DNA from: Lachnospiraceae bacterium UBA6403
GTDB lineage: Bacteria > Bacillota > Clostridia > Lachnospirales > Lachnospiraceae
Assembly (NCBI GenBank): GCA_002437435.1
Contig: DJPV01000068.1
Location: 113,551-176,122 of the forward strand
Direction: 5' to 3'
DNA: 62,572 nt
Shown piece after piece: positions 18,131 through 26,645 of this stretch. Within the stretch, counting starts at the first letter, position 1. Each line of letters starts with the position of its first letter. A program made the translations under genes and the position numbers. The notes under the pieces were generated by a model. The model was not told the DNA's origin, ran no database searches, and was given only the letters and a program-made list of their open reading frames with translations.

Positions 18131-18973
18131 ATGGCTCAACTGATTGATGGAAAGGCAATTTCAAAACAGATAAAAGATGAATTAAAGGAGCAGGTAGCGG
18201 AACTTTCAGCTAAAGGCGTAAAGATTTGTCTGGCTGTTATTCAGGTAGGAAAGGATCCGGCATCTTCCGTATATGTCGGTAATAAGAAAAAAGCATGTGC
18301 TTATATCGGTATTGATTCCCTGTCTTATGAACTCCCGGAGGAGACGACAGAGGAAGAACTGTTAGCTCTGATCGACAAGTTGAATAAGGACGATACCGTA
18401 AACGGTATTCTGGTACAGCTTCCGGTGCCGAAGCATATTGATGAGGACAAGATCATTAAAGCAATCTCACCGTTAAAGGATGTTGATGGCTTCCATCCGA
18501 TGAGTGTTGGAGTCTTAAGCATCGGTCAGCCGGGATTTGTATCCTGTACACCGGCTGGTGTGATCCAACTCTTAAAGCGTTCCGGAATTGAGATTGCAGG
18601 AAAAGAATGTGTCGTGATCGGCAGAAGTAATATCGTAGGAAAGCCGATGGCTATGTTGTTGTTACGGGAGAACGGAACGGTTACGATCTGTCACTCAAAG
18701 ACAAAAAATCTGAAAGAGGTATGCAGGCGTGCGGATATTCTTGTGGTTGCGATCGGCAGACCGAAGATGATCGATGCGTCTTATATCAAAGAGGGTGCAA
18801 TTGTAATTGATGTTGGAATACACAGAGATGAGAATAACAAATTATGTGGTGATGTTGATTTTGAATCAGCAAGCAAGGTTGCGGGAGCCATCACACCTGT
18901 ACCGGGTGGAGTTGGTCCTATGACGATCGCAATGCTTATGCATAATTGTGTAGATTCGATCAATATAAAATAA
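18131..18973 (+). CDS. folD: Methylenetetrahydrofolate dehydrogenase/cyclohydrolase
   Basis: A 280-residue bifunctional enzyme interconverting 5,10-methylene-, methenyl- and 10-formyl-THF. It shows the catalytic lysine region YVGNKKKAC, the substrate motif PLKDVDGFHP, the dinucleotide-binding segment VIGRSNIVGKPMA and the C-terminal TPVPGGVGPMT, all family signatures. The length is normal. It sits between fhs and rimO in one operon with short gaps and an AGGAGG just before it. Confidence 0.98.
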   Translation: MAQLIDGKAISKQIKDELKEQVAELSAKGVKICLAVIQVGKDPASSVYVGNKKKACAYIGIDSLSYELPEETTEEELLALIDKLNKDDTVNGILVQLPVPKHIDEDKIIKAISPLKDVDGFHPMSVGVLSIGQPGFVSCTPAGVIQLLKRSGIEIAGKECVVIGRSNIVGKPMAMLLLRENGTVTICHSKTKNLKEVCRRADILVVAIGRPKMIDASYIKEGAIVIDVGIHRDENNKLCGDVDFESASKVAGAITPVPGGVGPMTIAMLMHNCVDSINIK

Positions 18974-18991
18974 CCTGAGGAAAGAATATAT

Positions 18992-20308
18992 ATGAAAGTA
19001 TTGATGGTATCATTAGGCTGCGATAAAAACCTTGTGGACAGTGAGGTAATGCTCGGACTTCTGCATAAGGCAGGACATGAGATCACAAATGATGAACATG
19101 AGGCAGAGGCAGTTGTTATCAATACCTGTGCATTTATCAAAGATGCGCAGGAAGAAAGTATTAATACAATAATAGAATACGGAGAACTGAAGAAGACAGG
19201 CTCATTAAAGAAGCTGATCGTTACCGGCTGTCTGTCACAGCGGTATAAAGATGATATTCTTGCAGAACTGCCGGAGATCGATACGATCGTCGGGGCAGCA
19301 AATTACGATGCGATCGTAGAAGCAATCGGTTCCGATGAGGAACATTCCTTTGTTACGGATATCAATTATATGCCGGAGGCAGTTGGCGGACGTATCGTTA
19401 CGACCGGAGCATCTATGGCATATCTGAAGATTGCAGAGGGCTGTTGTAAAATGTGTACCTACTGTGCGATCCCATATATCAGAGGAAAGTACAGAAGTAT
19501 TCCGATGGAGCAGCTTTTGGCTTCTGCAAAAGAGCTTGCTGCACAGGGAGTAAAAGAATTGATTCTTGTTGCACAGGAAACAACACTCTATGGAGTGGAT
19601 CTGTACGGAGAAAAGACACTTCCAAAATTATTACATGAACTCTGTAAGATAGAAGAAATCCAATGGATACGGTTAATGTACTGTTATCCGGAGGAGATCA
19701 CGGACGGACTGATTGATACGATCGCAGAGGAAGAAAAGGTCTGCCATTATCTCGATATACCGATCCAGCACTCGGAAGATCCTGTATTAAGACGCATGGG
19801 AAGACATACCTGTAAAAAGGATATTGTGGAACTTATCGCGAAGCTTCGTATGCGGATTCCAGATATTGCGATCCGTACGACTCTGATCGCAGGTTTTCCG
19901 GGCGAGACGGAAGCAGACCATGAAGCTCTTATGGAATTTGTAAATGAGTCAGAATTTGACCGCCTGGGTGTGTTTACATATTCACCGGAGGAAGGAACAC
20001 CTGCTGCATCATTTCCGGATCAGATTGAAAATGAGGTTGCAGAAAAATGGCGGGATGATATAATGGCATTGCAGCAGGAAGTATCATACGACAAGAATCA
20101 GGAACTTCTTGGTAAGATACTTACAGTACTGATCGAAGGATATGTTGCAGAAGATGATGTATATGTCGGAAGAGCCTACCGGGACGCGCCGGATGTAGAT
20201 GGTATGGTATTTGTTGATGCACCGTATGAACTGATGTCCGGTACCTTTGTACAGGTTCGGATCACAGATGCAAATGAATATGATCTGACAGGGGAGATGA
20301 TAGAATGA
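18992..20308 (+). CDS. rimO: Ribosomal protein S12 methylthiotransferase
   Basis: A 438-residue radical-SAM enzyme that adds a methylthio group to an aspartate of ribosomal protein S12. Order of domains: N-terminal UPF0004 domain beginning VSLGCDKNLVDSE, with two further cluster cysteines in NTCAF and TGCLSQRY; radical-SAM motif CCKMCTYC, which satisfies CX3CX2C; and a C-terminal TRAM domain. The start GCDKNLVDSE distinguishes RimO from MiaB and MtaB. The stop overlaps the pgsA start by four bases (ATGA), so the two are translationally coupled. Confidence 0.96.
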   Translation: MKVLMVSLGCDKNLVDSEVMLGLLHKAGHEITNDEHEAEAVVINTCAFIKDAQEESINTIIEYGELKKTGSLKKLIVTGCLSQRYKDDILAELPEIDTIVGAANYDAIVEAIGSDEEHSFVTDINYMPEAVGGRIVTTGASMAYLKIAEGCCKMCTYCAIPYIRGKYRSIPMEQLLASAKELAAQGVKELILVAQETTLYGVDLYGEKTLPKLLHELCKIEEIQWIRLMYCYPEEITDGLIDTIAEEEKVCHYLDIPIQHSEDPVLRRMGRHTCKKDIVELIAKLRMRIPDIAIRTTLIAGFPGETEADHEALMEFVNESEFDRLGVFTYSPEEGTPAASFPDQIENEVAEKWRDDIMALQQEVSYDKNQELLGKILTVLIEGYVAEDDVYVGRAYRDAPDVDGMVFVDAPYELMSGTFVQVRITDANEYDLTGEMIE

Positions 20309-20835
20309 ATTTACCAAACAAATTAACAATTCTGAGAGTTATAATGATTCCGTTTTTTATTGTATTCATGTATCTTGATTTTGCTGCGGCAAAATGGATC
20401 GCGCTTGGTATCTTTATCGCGGCAGCGATCACGGATACATTAGACGGCCAGATCGCAAGAAGATGTAATCTGGTCACAACATTTGGAAAATTCATGGATC
20501 CGTTAGCAGATAAGCTTCTGGTATGTTCTGCAATGATCGCACTGGTCGATCAGGAACGGATTCCGGCATGGATTGTTATTATTATTATTGCAAGAGAATT
20601 TATCATCAGTGGATTCCGGCTGATCGCGGCAGAAAAGGGTGTCGTTATTGCAGCCGGTATATGGGGCAAATTAAAGACTGTTGTTCAGATGGTCATGGTT
20701 TGTTTTCTGATCGGTAATCTTGGTGGAAAAGTGATTTTTGTGATTGAGCAGGTACTGATTTATGCAGCACTTGTCTTAACGATTATTTCACTGATTGATT
20801 ATCTTGTATCGAATAAGGATGTCCTGAAAGATTAA
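20305..20835 (+). CDS. pgsA: CDP-diacylglycerol-glycerol-3-phosphate 3-phosphatidyltransferase
   Basis: A 176-residue membrane enzyme of the CDP-alcohol phosphatidyltransferase family, making phosphatidylglycerophosphate, the precursor of phosphatidylglycerol. The full catalytic motif is present: DTLDGQIAR, then eight residues, G-x3-D-x3-D (GKFMDPLAD). The N-terminus NLPNKLTILR is typical of PgsA. It overlaps rimO by four bases and ends the operon at a strong terminator. Confidence 0.95.
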   Translation: MNLPNKLTILRVIMIPFFIVFMYLDFAAAKWIALGIFIAAAITDTLDGQIARRCNLVTTFGKFMDPLADKLLVCSAMIALVDQERIPAWIVIIIIAREFIISGFRLIAAEKGVVIAAGIWGKLKTVVQMVMVCFLIGNLGGKVIFVIEQVLIYAALVLTIISLIDYLVSNKDVLKD

Positions 20836-20883
20836 ATAAATGTTATGCAGTTCTGAATGACTAACTACAGAACAGACAATTAT

Positions 20884-20937
20884 GGGGAAAGTGGGGTATT
20901 TTCTGACAATTAATTCCACTTTCCCCTTTTGTTTTTT
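20884..20937 (+). terminator. Intrinsic terminator after pgsA
   Basis: A perfect 11-bp stem GGGGAAAGTGG/CCACTTTCCCC (20884-20894 with 20916-20926) followed by TTTTGTTTTTT. It cleanly ends the tepA-to-pgsA block before the decarboxylase operon. Confidence 0.92.
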
Positions 20938-21007
20938 AAGTAATAATAACAGGGATGTTCGATTGTTAAAAAGTGCTGAAAAAACTGTGTCGTAATGATA
21001 ATTTTAC

Positions 21008-21036
21008 TTGAAATAAATTCGTAAAGGCTTTACAAT
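21008..21036 (+). promoter_or_regulatory. Probable promoter of the decarboxylase operon
   Basis: TTGAAA (21008-21013), an exact 17-base spacer and TACAAT (21031-21036), each one base off the sigma-A consensus. It gives a leader of about 60 bases before GGAGGG and the ATG at 21104. The region from 20938 to here is otherwise empty. Confidence 0.7.
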
Positions 21037-21103
21037 AAAATCGGCATAAATTTGGAATTACTTTTATGTAACTCCTAAAAATAAATTTAATGGAGGGCTA
21101 GAA

Positions 21104-22516
21104 ATGAGCAACAAACTCACCCTGTCAGCAAGCGATAGAATTAATGCATTGCTTGATGACGCAAGCTTTGTTGAAATCGGTGCTTATGTGAAAGCAAGAA
21201 ATACTGATTTTAACATTCAGGATAAGGATACTCCAAAAGATGGTGTTATCACCGGATATGGTGTTATCAATGGCAATTTAGTGTATGTATACAGTCAGGA
21301 CGCTAAAGTTTTAGGCGGTTCTGTTGGTGAAATGCATGCAAAGAAGATTGCAAAAATTTATGATATGGCTATGAAGATGGGTGCACCTGTCATCGGTATG
21401 ATCGACTGTGCAGGACTCAGACTTCAGGAAGCTACAGATGCACTGAATGCATTTGGTGAAGTATATGGCAAACAGGTTATGGCTTCTGGTGTTATTCCTC
21501 AGATCACAGCTGTTTTTGGTGCATGTGGTGGTGGCGCTTCCCTTGTTCCATCATTATCAGACTTCACTTTCATGACAAAAGAAGGTGCAAAGTTATTTGT
21601 AAATTCTCCAAATGCTTTAGCAGAGAACAACATTACAAAGTTAGATACTTCTGCTGCTGAGTATGTAAGTGAGAATACAGCAAATGTAGATGGTGTATTT
21701 GAGACAGAAGAAGAATTACTTGGTATGATTCGTGCACTGGTTGAAGTTCTTCCAAGCTGCAATCTGGATGACAAGGAAGCTTCTACAAATGACAATCCAA
21801 ACAGAATTATCCCAAATCTTGATTCTTACAAGAACGATCCAAGAGCAGTGATCCAGAATATCGCTGATGATTCTCTTGTACTTGAGATGAAGAAAGATTA
21901 TGCAGGAGATGTAGTTACTGCTCTGATCCGTATGGATGGCATCACAGTTGGCTGTGTTGGTAATCAGGAAGATACGATCACAACAGCAGGTGCATATAAG
22001 GCAGAAGAATTTGTTGATTTTTGTGATGCATTTAACATTCCTGTTCTTACACTTGTAAATGTAACAGGCTTTGCTGCAACAGTTGAAGAAGAGAAGACTA
22101 TCTCAAAGGCTCTTGCAAAGCTTACAAATGCATATGCAGATGCAACAGTTCCAAAGGTTACAGTTGTCATGGACAAGGCTTATGGAACAGCATATACAGT
22201 TATGAACTCCAAGGCAATCGGAGCTGATATGGTATATGCATGGCCAGATGCGGTGATCGGTACTATGGATCCTGAGATGGCAGTTAAGATCATGTATGAA
22301 GATGAGCTTGCAGCAGCAGATGACAAGCTTGCATTCATCAAGGAAAAGAAAGCAGAATACATCGCAGCGCTTTCAGGAGCAGCGTCAGCAGCATCCAGAG
22401 GATATATCGATGATATCATCGAGCCTGATGCTACAAGAAAGAGAGTAATCGCAGCGTTCCAGATGCTCCTTTCAAAGGAAGAGATGAGACCTTACAAGAA
22501 GCACAGTACAATATAA
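21104..22516 (+). CDS. Acyl-CoA carboxyltransferase subunit, MmdA/12S-like
   Basis: A 470-residue protein of the biotin-dependent carboxyltransferase family that handles acyl-CoA. The N-terminal half has SQDAKVLGGSVGEMHAKK and the CoA-site segment GACGGGASLVPSLSDF. The C-terminal half has the second crotonase-like domain (KAYGTAYTVMNS, AYAWPDAVIG-like, then IYEDEL). It is somewhat shorter than usual MmdA (about 510). Downstream are a gamma-type anchor, a biotin carrier, a beta pump subunit and a second, OadA-type carboxyltransferase. It probably moves carboxyl between methylmalonyl-CoA (or malonyl-CoA) and biotin; the exact acyl group cannot be read from sequence. It is the first gene after the operon promoter. 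Confidence 0.88.
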   Translation: MSNKLTLSASDRINALLDDASFVEIGAYVKARNTDFNIQDKDTPKDGVITGYGVINGNLVYVYSQDAKVLGGSVGEMHAKKIAKIYDMAMKMGAPVIGMIDCAGLRLQEATDALNAFGEVYGKQVMASGVIPQITAVFGACGGGASLVPSLSDFTFMTKEGAKLFVNSPNALAENNITKLDTSAAEYVSENTANVDGVFETEEELLGMIRALVEVLPSCNLDDKEASTNDNPNRIIPNLDSYKNDPRAVIQNIADDSLVLEMKKDYAGDVVTALIRMDGITVGCVGNQEDTITTAGAYKAEEFVDFCDAFNIPVLTLVNVTGFAATVEEEKTISKALAKLTNAYADATVPKVTVVMDKAYGTAYTVMNSKAIGADMVYAWPDAVIGTMDPEMAVKIMYEDELAAADDKLAFIKEKKAEYIAALSGAASAASRGYIDDIIEPDATRKRVIAAFQMLLSKEEMRPYKKHSTI

Positions 22517-22532
22517 AAGGAGTGACAACTAA

Positions 22533-23465
22533 ATGAAGAAAAAATTATTATTAATAGTTTCTATGTTAGCTGTTACTTTTATGTTTGCCGGATGTAGTGC
22601 TTCTGATGATAACGGAGTAAAATTTGCTTATAACGACCAGGAGATCGCGCAGGTAGCAAAAGATGCCTGTGAGACATATCAGAAATATGCAAGCGCAGAT
22701 GAAACCTATAACTATGTTGTAGAAGCAGGCGAAGATGCTGGAGTTTCTGAAAATGAGATCGAAGCAGTTAAATCATTCCGTAACATCGGAGATGAGTGCG
22801 GTGAGTTTAAAGATTTTACAGGTGAATACAAGATTACAGAGTCAGAAGGGAATGTAATCGTAACTCTTTATGCTGACTGTGAAAAAAAGGAAGCATTGGT
22901 CAAGGTAACATTTGTAGACAACAGTGCAACATATAACTTACAAAGATATCAGTTAATGAATCAGTATGGTTACAGTGAGGAAGAAGCTGATGAGGCGCTT
23001 TCTTCACAGGGTATGTATCCATATAAGTCAACTGATGTCGAGATTGCAGCAAACATGACATTTGAAGATAAGATGAAAGCAGCCGGAACCAATACTTTGA
23101 TCGGTATGGCAACTGTATTCTGTGTTCTTATCTTTATATCATTTATCATCTATCTGTTAAGATTTGTTCCTGGTTTCTTTGATAAAGAAGCAAAAGCAGC
23201 CAAGAAGGCAGCCAAAAAAGCAGCAGAAGCATCTAAGACAGAATCTGTTGCTGAGACAAAGGCAGAAGATACAGGATCTGCACCGGCAGGTCAGATCGTT
23301 GACATCGTTAAGACAGAAACAGGTGAAAGCGTAATGAATGATTCTGAGCTGGTCGCAGTTATTACAGCCGCAGTTGCTGCTGCATCAGCAGGACAGAATG
23401 CATATACAACGTATCCAAGCAAAGATAAGCTTGTGACACGTCCAATCAGACGTATTAAGAGATAA
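22533..23465 (+). CDS. OadG-family gamma subunit with lipoprotein N-terminus
   Basis: A 310-residue protein. The N-terminus is a lipoprotein signal (KKKLLL, hydrophobic core, lipobox FAGCS). Residues about 25-185 form an acidic outer domain of unknown family. A membrane segment lies at about 188-210, followed by a Lys/Ala-rich cytoplasmic linker. The end, MNDSELVAVITAAVAAA to RPIRRIKR, matches the C-terminal end of OadG/MmdD subunits. Ordinary OadG is only about 80-120 residues, so the outer domain and lipid anchor are additions. By analogy the C-terminal tail tethers the carboxyltransferase to the membrane pump. Confidence 0.8.
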   Translation: MKKKLLLIVSMLAVTFMFAGCSASDDNGVKFAYNDQEIAQVAKDACETYQKYASADETYNYVVEAGEDAGVSENEIEAVKSFRNIGDECGEFKDFTGEYKITESEGNVIVTLYADCEKKEALVKVTFVDNSATYNLQRYQLMNQYGYSEEEADEALSSQGMYPYKSTDVEIAANMTFEDKMKAAGTNTLIGMATVFCVLIFISFIIYLLRFVPGFFDKEAKAAKKAAKKAAEASKTESVAETKAEDTGSAPAGQIVDIVKTETGESVMNDSELVAVITAAVAAASAGQNAYTTYPSKDKLVTRPIRRIKR

Positions 23466-23483
23466 TAATAGGAGGATATATCG

Positions 23484-23861
23484 ATGAAGAATTATAGAAT
23501 TACAGTAAATGGTACATCATATGATGTTTCAGTTGAAGAATTAGCAGGTGGCGTTGCCCCTGTAGCAGCACCAGTTGCAGCAGCTCCTGTAGCAGCACCG
23601 GCATCAGCAGCAGCTCCAGCACCGGCAGCTAAATCAGCCGGCGCAGGTTCCATTAAGGTTGCTTCCCCAATGCCTGGTAAGATACTTGATGTTAAGGCAA
23701 ATGTTGGTGATGCAGTTAAGAAGGGACAGGTTATTCTGATCCTTGAAGCTATGAAGATGGAAAACGAAGTTGTTGCTCCAGAAGATGGTACAGTAGCAAG
23801 CATCGACGTTGCAGCAGGTGCAACTGTTGAAGCAGGAGACACATTAGCAACTCTGAACTAA
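23484..23861 (+). CDS. Biotin carboxyl carrier protein (1.3S/gamma-type)
   Basis: A 125-residue protein: a short N-terminal strand region, an Ala/Pro-rich flexible linker (about residues 26-50), then a biotinyl domain with the biotin-lysine motif EAMKMEN and the usual flanking glycines (SPMPGKILDV, GDTLATLN). The size is almost that of the 1.3S subunit of Propionibacterium transcarboxylase. It is the only biotin carrier in the operon, so it must serve both carboxyltransferases encoded here. Confidence 0.93.
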   Translation: MKNYRITVNGTSYDVSVEELAGGVAPVAAPVAAAPVAAPASAAAPAPAAKSAGAGSIKVASPMPGKILDVKANVGDAVKKGQVILILEAMKMENEVVAPEDGTVASIDVAAGATVEAGDTLATLN

Positions 23862-23898
23862 TGGGTACTTGTATAAATCTGATAGGAGGAACGACTAA

Positions 23899-25029
23899 AT
23901 GAGTAGTATAGTTGACGTATTGTCAAATTTAGCGCATCAGACTGGTTTTGCAAGTCTTGACTGGAAAAACTACGTTATGATCCTTGTAGCGTTTGTTTTC
24001 ATGTTCCTTGCAATTAAGTTTGGTTTTGAGCCACTTCTTCTGGTACCAATCTCATTTGGTATGTTACTTGTTAACATGTTTCCAGATATAATGGCAGAAG
24101 GCGGATTATTACATTACTTCTATATGTTAGATGAATGGAGTATCCTTCCTTCACTGATCTTCATGGGTGTTGGTGCCATGACAGATTTTGGTCCGTTGAT
24201 CGCAAACCCTGCAAGCTTTCTTCTTGGAGCTGCAGCACAGTTCGGTATCTACGGCGCATATTTCCTTGCTTTCCTGATGGGATTCAATGGTAAGGAAGCA
24301 GCAGCTATTTCTATTATCGGTGGTGCAGATGGCCCTACATCTATCTTCCTTGCCGGTAAACTTGGAATGGGTGGTACATTACTTGGACCAATTGCAGTAG
24401 CAGCATATTCATATATGTCACTGGTTCCAATCATCCAGCCACCTATTATGAAAGCACTTACAACAAAGAAAGAGCGTCTGGTCAGAATGCCACAGCTCCG
24501 TCCTGTAACCAAGCTGGAAAAGATCCTTTTCCCTATCATCGTTACAGTTGTAGTTGTTCTGATCCTTCCTACAACAGCACCACTGGTTGGTATGCTGATG
24601 TTGGGTAATTTGTTCCGTGAGTGTGGTGTTGTAAAACAGCTTACAGAGACAGCATCCAATGCTATGATGTATATCGTAGTTATCTTACTTGGTACATCTG
24701 TTGGCGCAAGTACAAGTGCAGAAGCATTCTTAAAGCTCAGTACTTTAAAGATCGTTTTTCTCGGTCTGATCGCATTTGCATTCGGTACAGCAGCCGGTGT
24801 ATTATTTGGTAAGTTAATGTGTCTGGTAACAAAGGGTAAGGTTAACCCGCTGATCGGTTCAGCCGGTGTATCTGCCGTACCTATGGCAGCCAGAGTTTCT
24901 CAGAAGGTAGGTTCCCAGTATGATCCTACGAACTTCCTTCTGATGAATGCAATGGGACCAAATGTTGCAGGTGTTATCGGTACAGCAGTTGCAGCAGGAA
25001 CATTCCTTGCAATCTTTAATGTACAGTAA
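23899..25029 (+). CDS. oadB: Sodium-pumping decarboxylase beta subunit (OadB/MmdB/GcdB family)
   Basis: A 376-residue polytopic membrane protein. It removes CO2 from carboxybiotin and uses the energy to export sodium ions. The family core is visible: [20 protein letters not shown], then the Na-binding aspartate region [13 protein letters not shown] and, near the end, [15 protein letters not shown]. The length is normal. It lies between the biotin carrier and the OadA-like subunit. The beta subunit does not determine which substrate is decarboxylated. Confidence 0.96.
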   Translation: MSSIVDVLSNLAHQTGFASLDWKNYVMILVAFVFMFLAIKFGFEPLLLVPISFGMLLVNMFPDIMAEGGLLHYFYMLDEWSILPSLIFMGVGAMTDFGPLIANPASFLLGAAAQFGIYGAYFLAFLMGFNGKEAAAISIIGGADGPTSIFLAGKLGMGGTLLGPIAVAAYSYMSLVPIIQPPIMKALTTKKERLVRMPQLRPVTKLEKILFPIIVTVVVVLILPTTAPLVGMLMLGNLFRECGVVKQLTETASNAMMYIVVILLGTSVGASTSAEAFLKLSTLKIVFLGLIAFAFGTAAGVLFGKLMCLVTKGKVNPLIGSAGVSAVPMAARVSQKVGSQYDPTNFLLMNAMGPNVAGVIGTAVAAGTFLAIFNVQ

Positions 25030-25068
25030 TGATCATAATCATATGAGAATATATTCAGGAGGTTCGAA

Positions 25069-26475
25069 ATGGCAGAAAAGAAACCGGTTAAGATTACCGA
25101 AACTGTATTACGTGATGCGCATCAGTCACTGATCGCTACCCGTATGACAACAGAACAGATGCTTCCAATCGTTGATAAGATGGATAAGGTTGGATATCAT
25201 TCTGTTGAGTGCTGGGGTGGTGCTACATTCGATGCATGTCTCAGATTCCTTAAGGAAGATCCATGGGAGAGACTTAGAAAATTAAGAGATGGTTTTAAGA
25301 ATACAAAGCTTCAGATGTTATTCAGGGGTCAGAACATTCTTGGTTACCGTCATTATGCAGATGATGTGGTTGAATATTTTGTTCAGAAGTCAATCGCAAA
25401 TGGTATTGATATTATCAGAATTTTCGACTGCTTAAATGATATCAGAAACCTTGAAACTTCTGTTAAGGCATGTAACAAGGAAAAAGGTCATGCACAGGTT
25501 GCGCTTTCCTATACATTAGGCGATGCCTACACACTTGATTATTGGAAAGATATGGCTAAGAGAATTGAGGATATGGGTGCAGATTCTATCTGCATCAAGG
25601 ATATGGCAGGTCTTCTTGTTCCATATAAGGCAACAGAGCTTGTTCAGGCATTAAAGGAAGGTTCTTCTCTTCCGCTCCAGATTCATACACATTATACATC
25701 AGGTGTTGCGTCCATGACATATCTGAAGGCTGTTGAAGCAGGATGCGATATCATTGATACCGCAATTTCACCATTAGCACTTGGTACAAGCCAGCCTGCA
25801 ACAGAGGTTATGGCTAAGACATTTGAAGGTACACCTTATGATCCCGGATTTGATCAGAATCTTCTTGCTGAGATTGCTGATTACTTCAGACCATTAAGAG
25901 AAGAATGGATCAAGTCCGGTCTTCTGAATCCAAAGGTTCTTGGTGTTAATGTTAAGACATTATTATATCAGGTGCCTGGTGGTATGTTATCAAACCTTGT
26001 ATCACAGTTAAAGGAAATGAATGCAGAAGACAAATTCGAGCAGGTTCTGGAAGAAGTTCCTAGAGTTCGTAAAGACTTTGGTGAACCACCTCTTGTTACA
26101 CCATCCAGCCAGATCGTTGGTACTCAGGCTGTATTAAATGTTGTTACAGGTGAGAGATACAAGATGTGTACAAAAGAGGCAAAGGCTTTGGTTGCTGGCG
26201 AGTATGGTCAGTCTGTAAAGCCTGTTGATCCAGAAGTTAGAAAGAAAGTAATCGGCGATCAGAAGCCTATTACATGTCGTCCTGCTGATCTTCTTGAGAA
26301 CGAGCTTGGTAAGATCGAGAAAGAAATGATCCAGTATAAGGAACAGGATGAAGATGTATTAACATATGCATTGTTCCCACAGGTTGCTGTTGATTTCTTC
26401 AAGTTAAGAGAAGCAAAGAAGACAAAGGTTGATGCAACACTTGTAAACAAAGAGGATAAGGCATATCCGGTATAA
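25069..26475 (+). CDS. oadA: Oxaloacetate decarboxylase alpha/5S-like carboxyltransferase, no biotin domain
   Basis: A 468-residue TIM-barrel carboxyltransferase of the PycB/OadA/5S type. The N-terminus has ETVLRDAHQSLIATRM with the metal-binding aspartate; later RIFDCLNDIRN, CIKDMAGLL (the carbamylated-lysine region) and the metal ligands LQIHTHYTSG are present. The protein ends after the conserved carboxyltransferase C-terminal domain and lacks the AMKM biotin domain of full-length OadA (about 590), using the separate carrier at 23484. Its acceptor is expected to be pyruvate/oxaloacetate. AGGAGG precedes the ATG. Confidence 0.95.
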   Translation: MAEKKPVKITETVLRDAHQSLIATRMTTEQMLPIVDKMDKVGYHSVECWGGATFDACLRFLKEDPWERLRKLRDGFKNTKLQMLFRGQNILGYRHYADDVVEYFVQKSIANGIDIIRIFDCLNDIRNLETSVKACNKEKGHAQVALSYTLGDAYTLDYWKDMAKRIEDMGADSICIKDMAGLLVPYKATELVQALKEGSSLPLQIHTHYTSGVASMTYLKAVEAGCDIIDTAISPLALGTSQPATEVMAKTFEGTPYDPGFDQNLLAEIADYFRPLREEWIKSGLLNPKVLGVNVKTLLYQVPGGMLSNLVSQLKEMNAEDKFEQVLEEVPRVRKDFGEPPLVTPSSQIVGTQAVLNVVTGERYKMCTKEAKALVAGEYGQSVKPVDPEVRKKVIGDQKPITCRPADLLENELGKIEKEMIQYKEQDEDVLTYALFPQVAVDFFKLREAKKTKVDATLVNKEDKAYPV

Positions 26476-26523
26476 GATTATAAAGTGTTATGTCGTTTGA
26501 AAAATGACATATGCAGGTATACT

Positions 26524-26570
26524 ATGGGAAGAGCAGACTGGAAGTATCCGGTCTGTATCTTCCCATGTTT
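26524..26570 (+). terminator. Strong hairpin between oadA and trkH
   Basis: ATGGGAAGA (26524-26532) pairs with TCTTCCCAT (26558-26566), and inside it AGAC (26535-26538) pairs with GTCT (26551-26554). Only TTTATATC follows, so the T-tail is weak. It may be a terminator, partial terminator or attenuator before the potassium-uptake genes. A smaller hairpin, TATGTC/GACATA, lies just upstream (26489-26511). Confidence 0.6.
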
Positions 26571-26645
26571 ATATCATGAATTTTGTTATCTGTCAGATAT
26601 GGCGGAGACCGGGGATTGTTTTGTGTAGAGGTCTATGGAAGTATC

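Noticed and set aside
16443..18973. Taking fhs-folD as proof of acetogenesis
   Set aside because: Both genes are common in non-acetogenic Clostridia, and no other Wood-Ljungdahl genes are present here.
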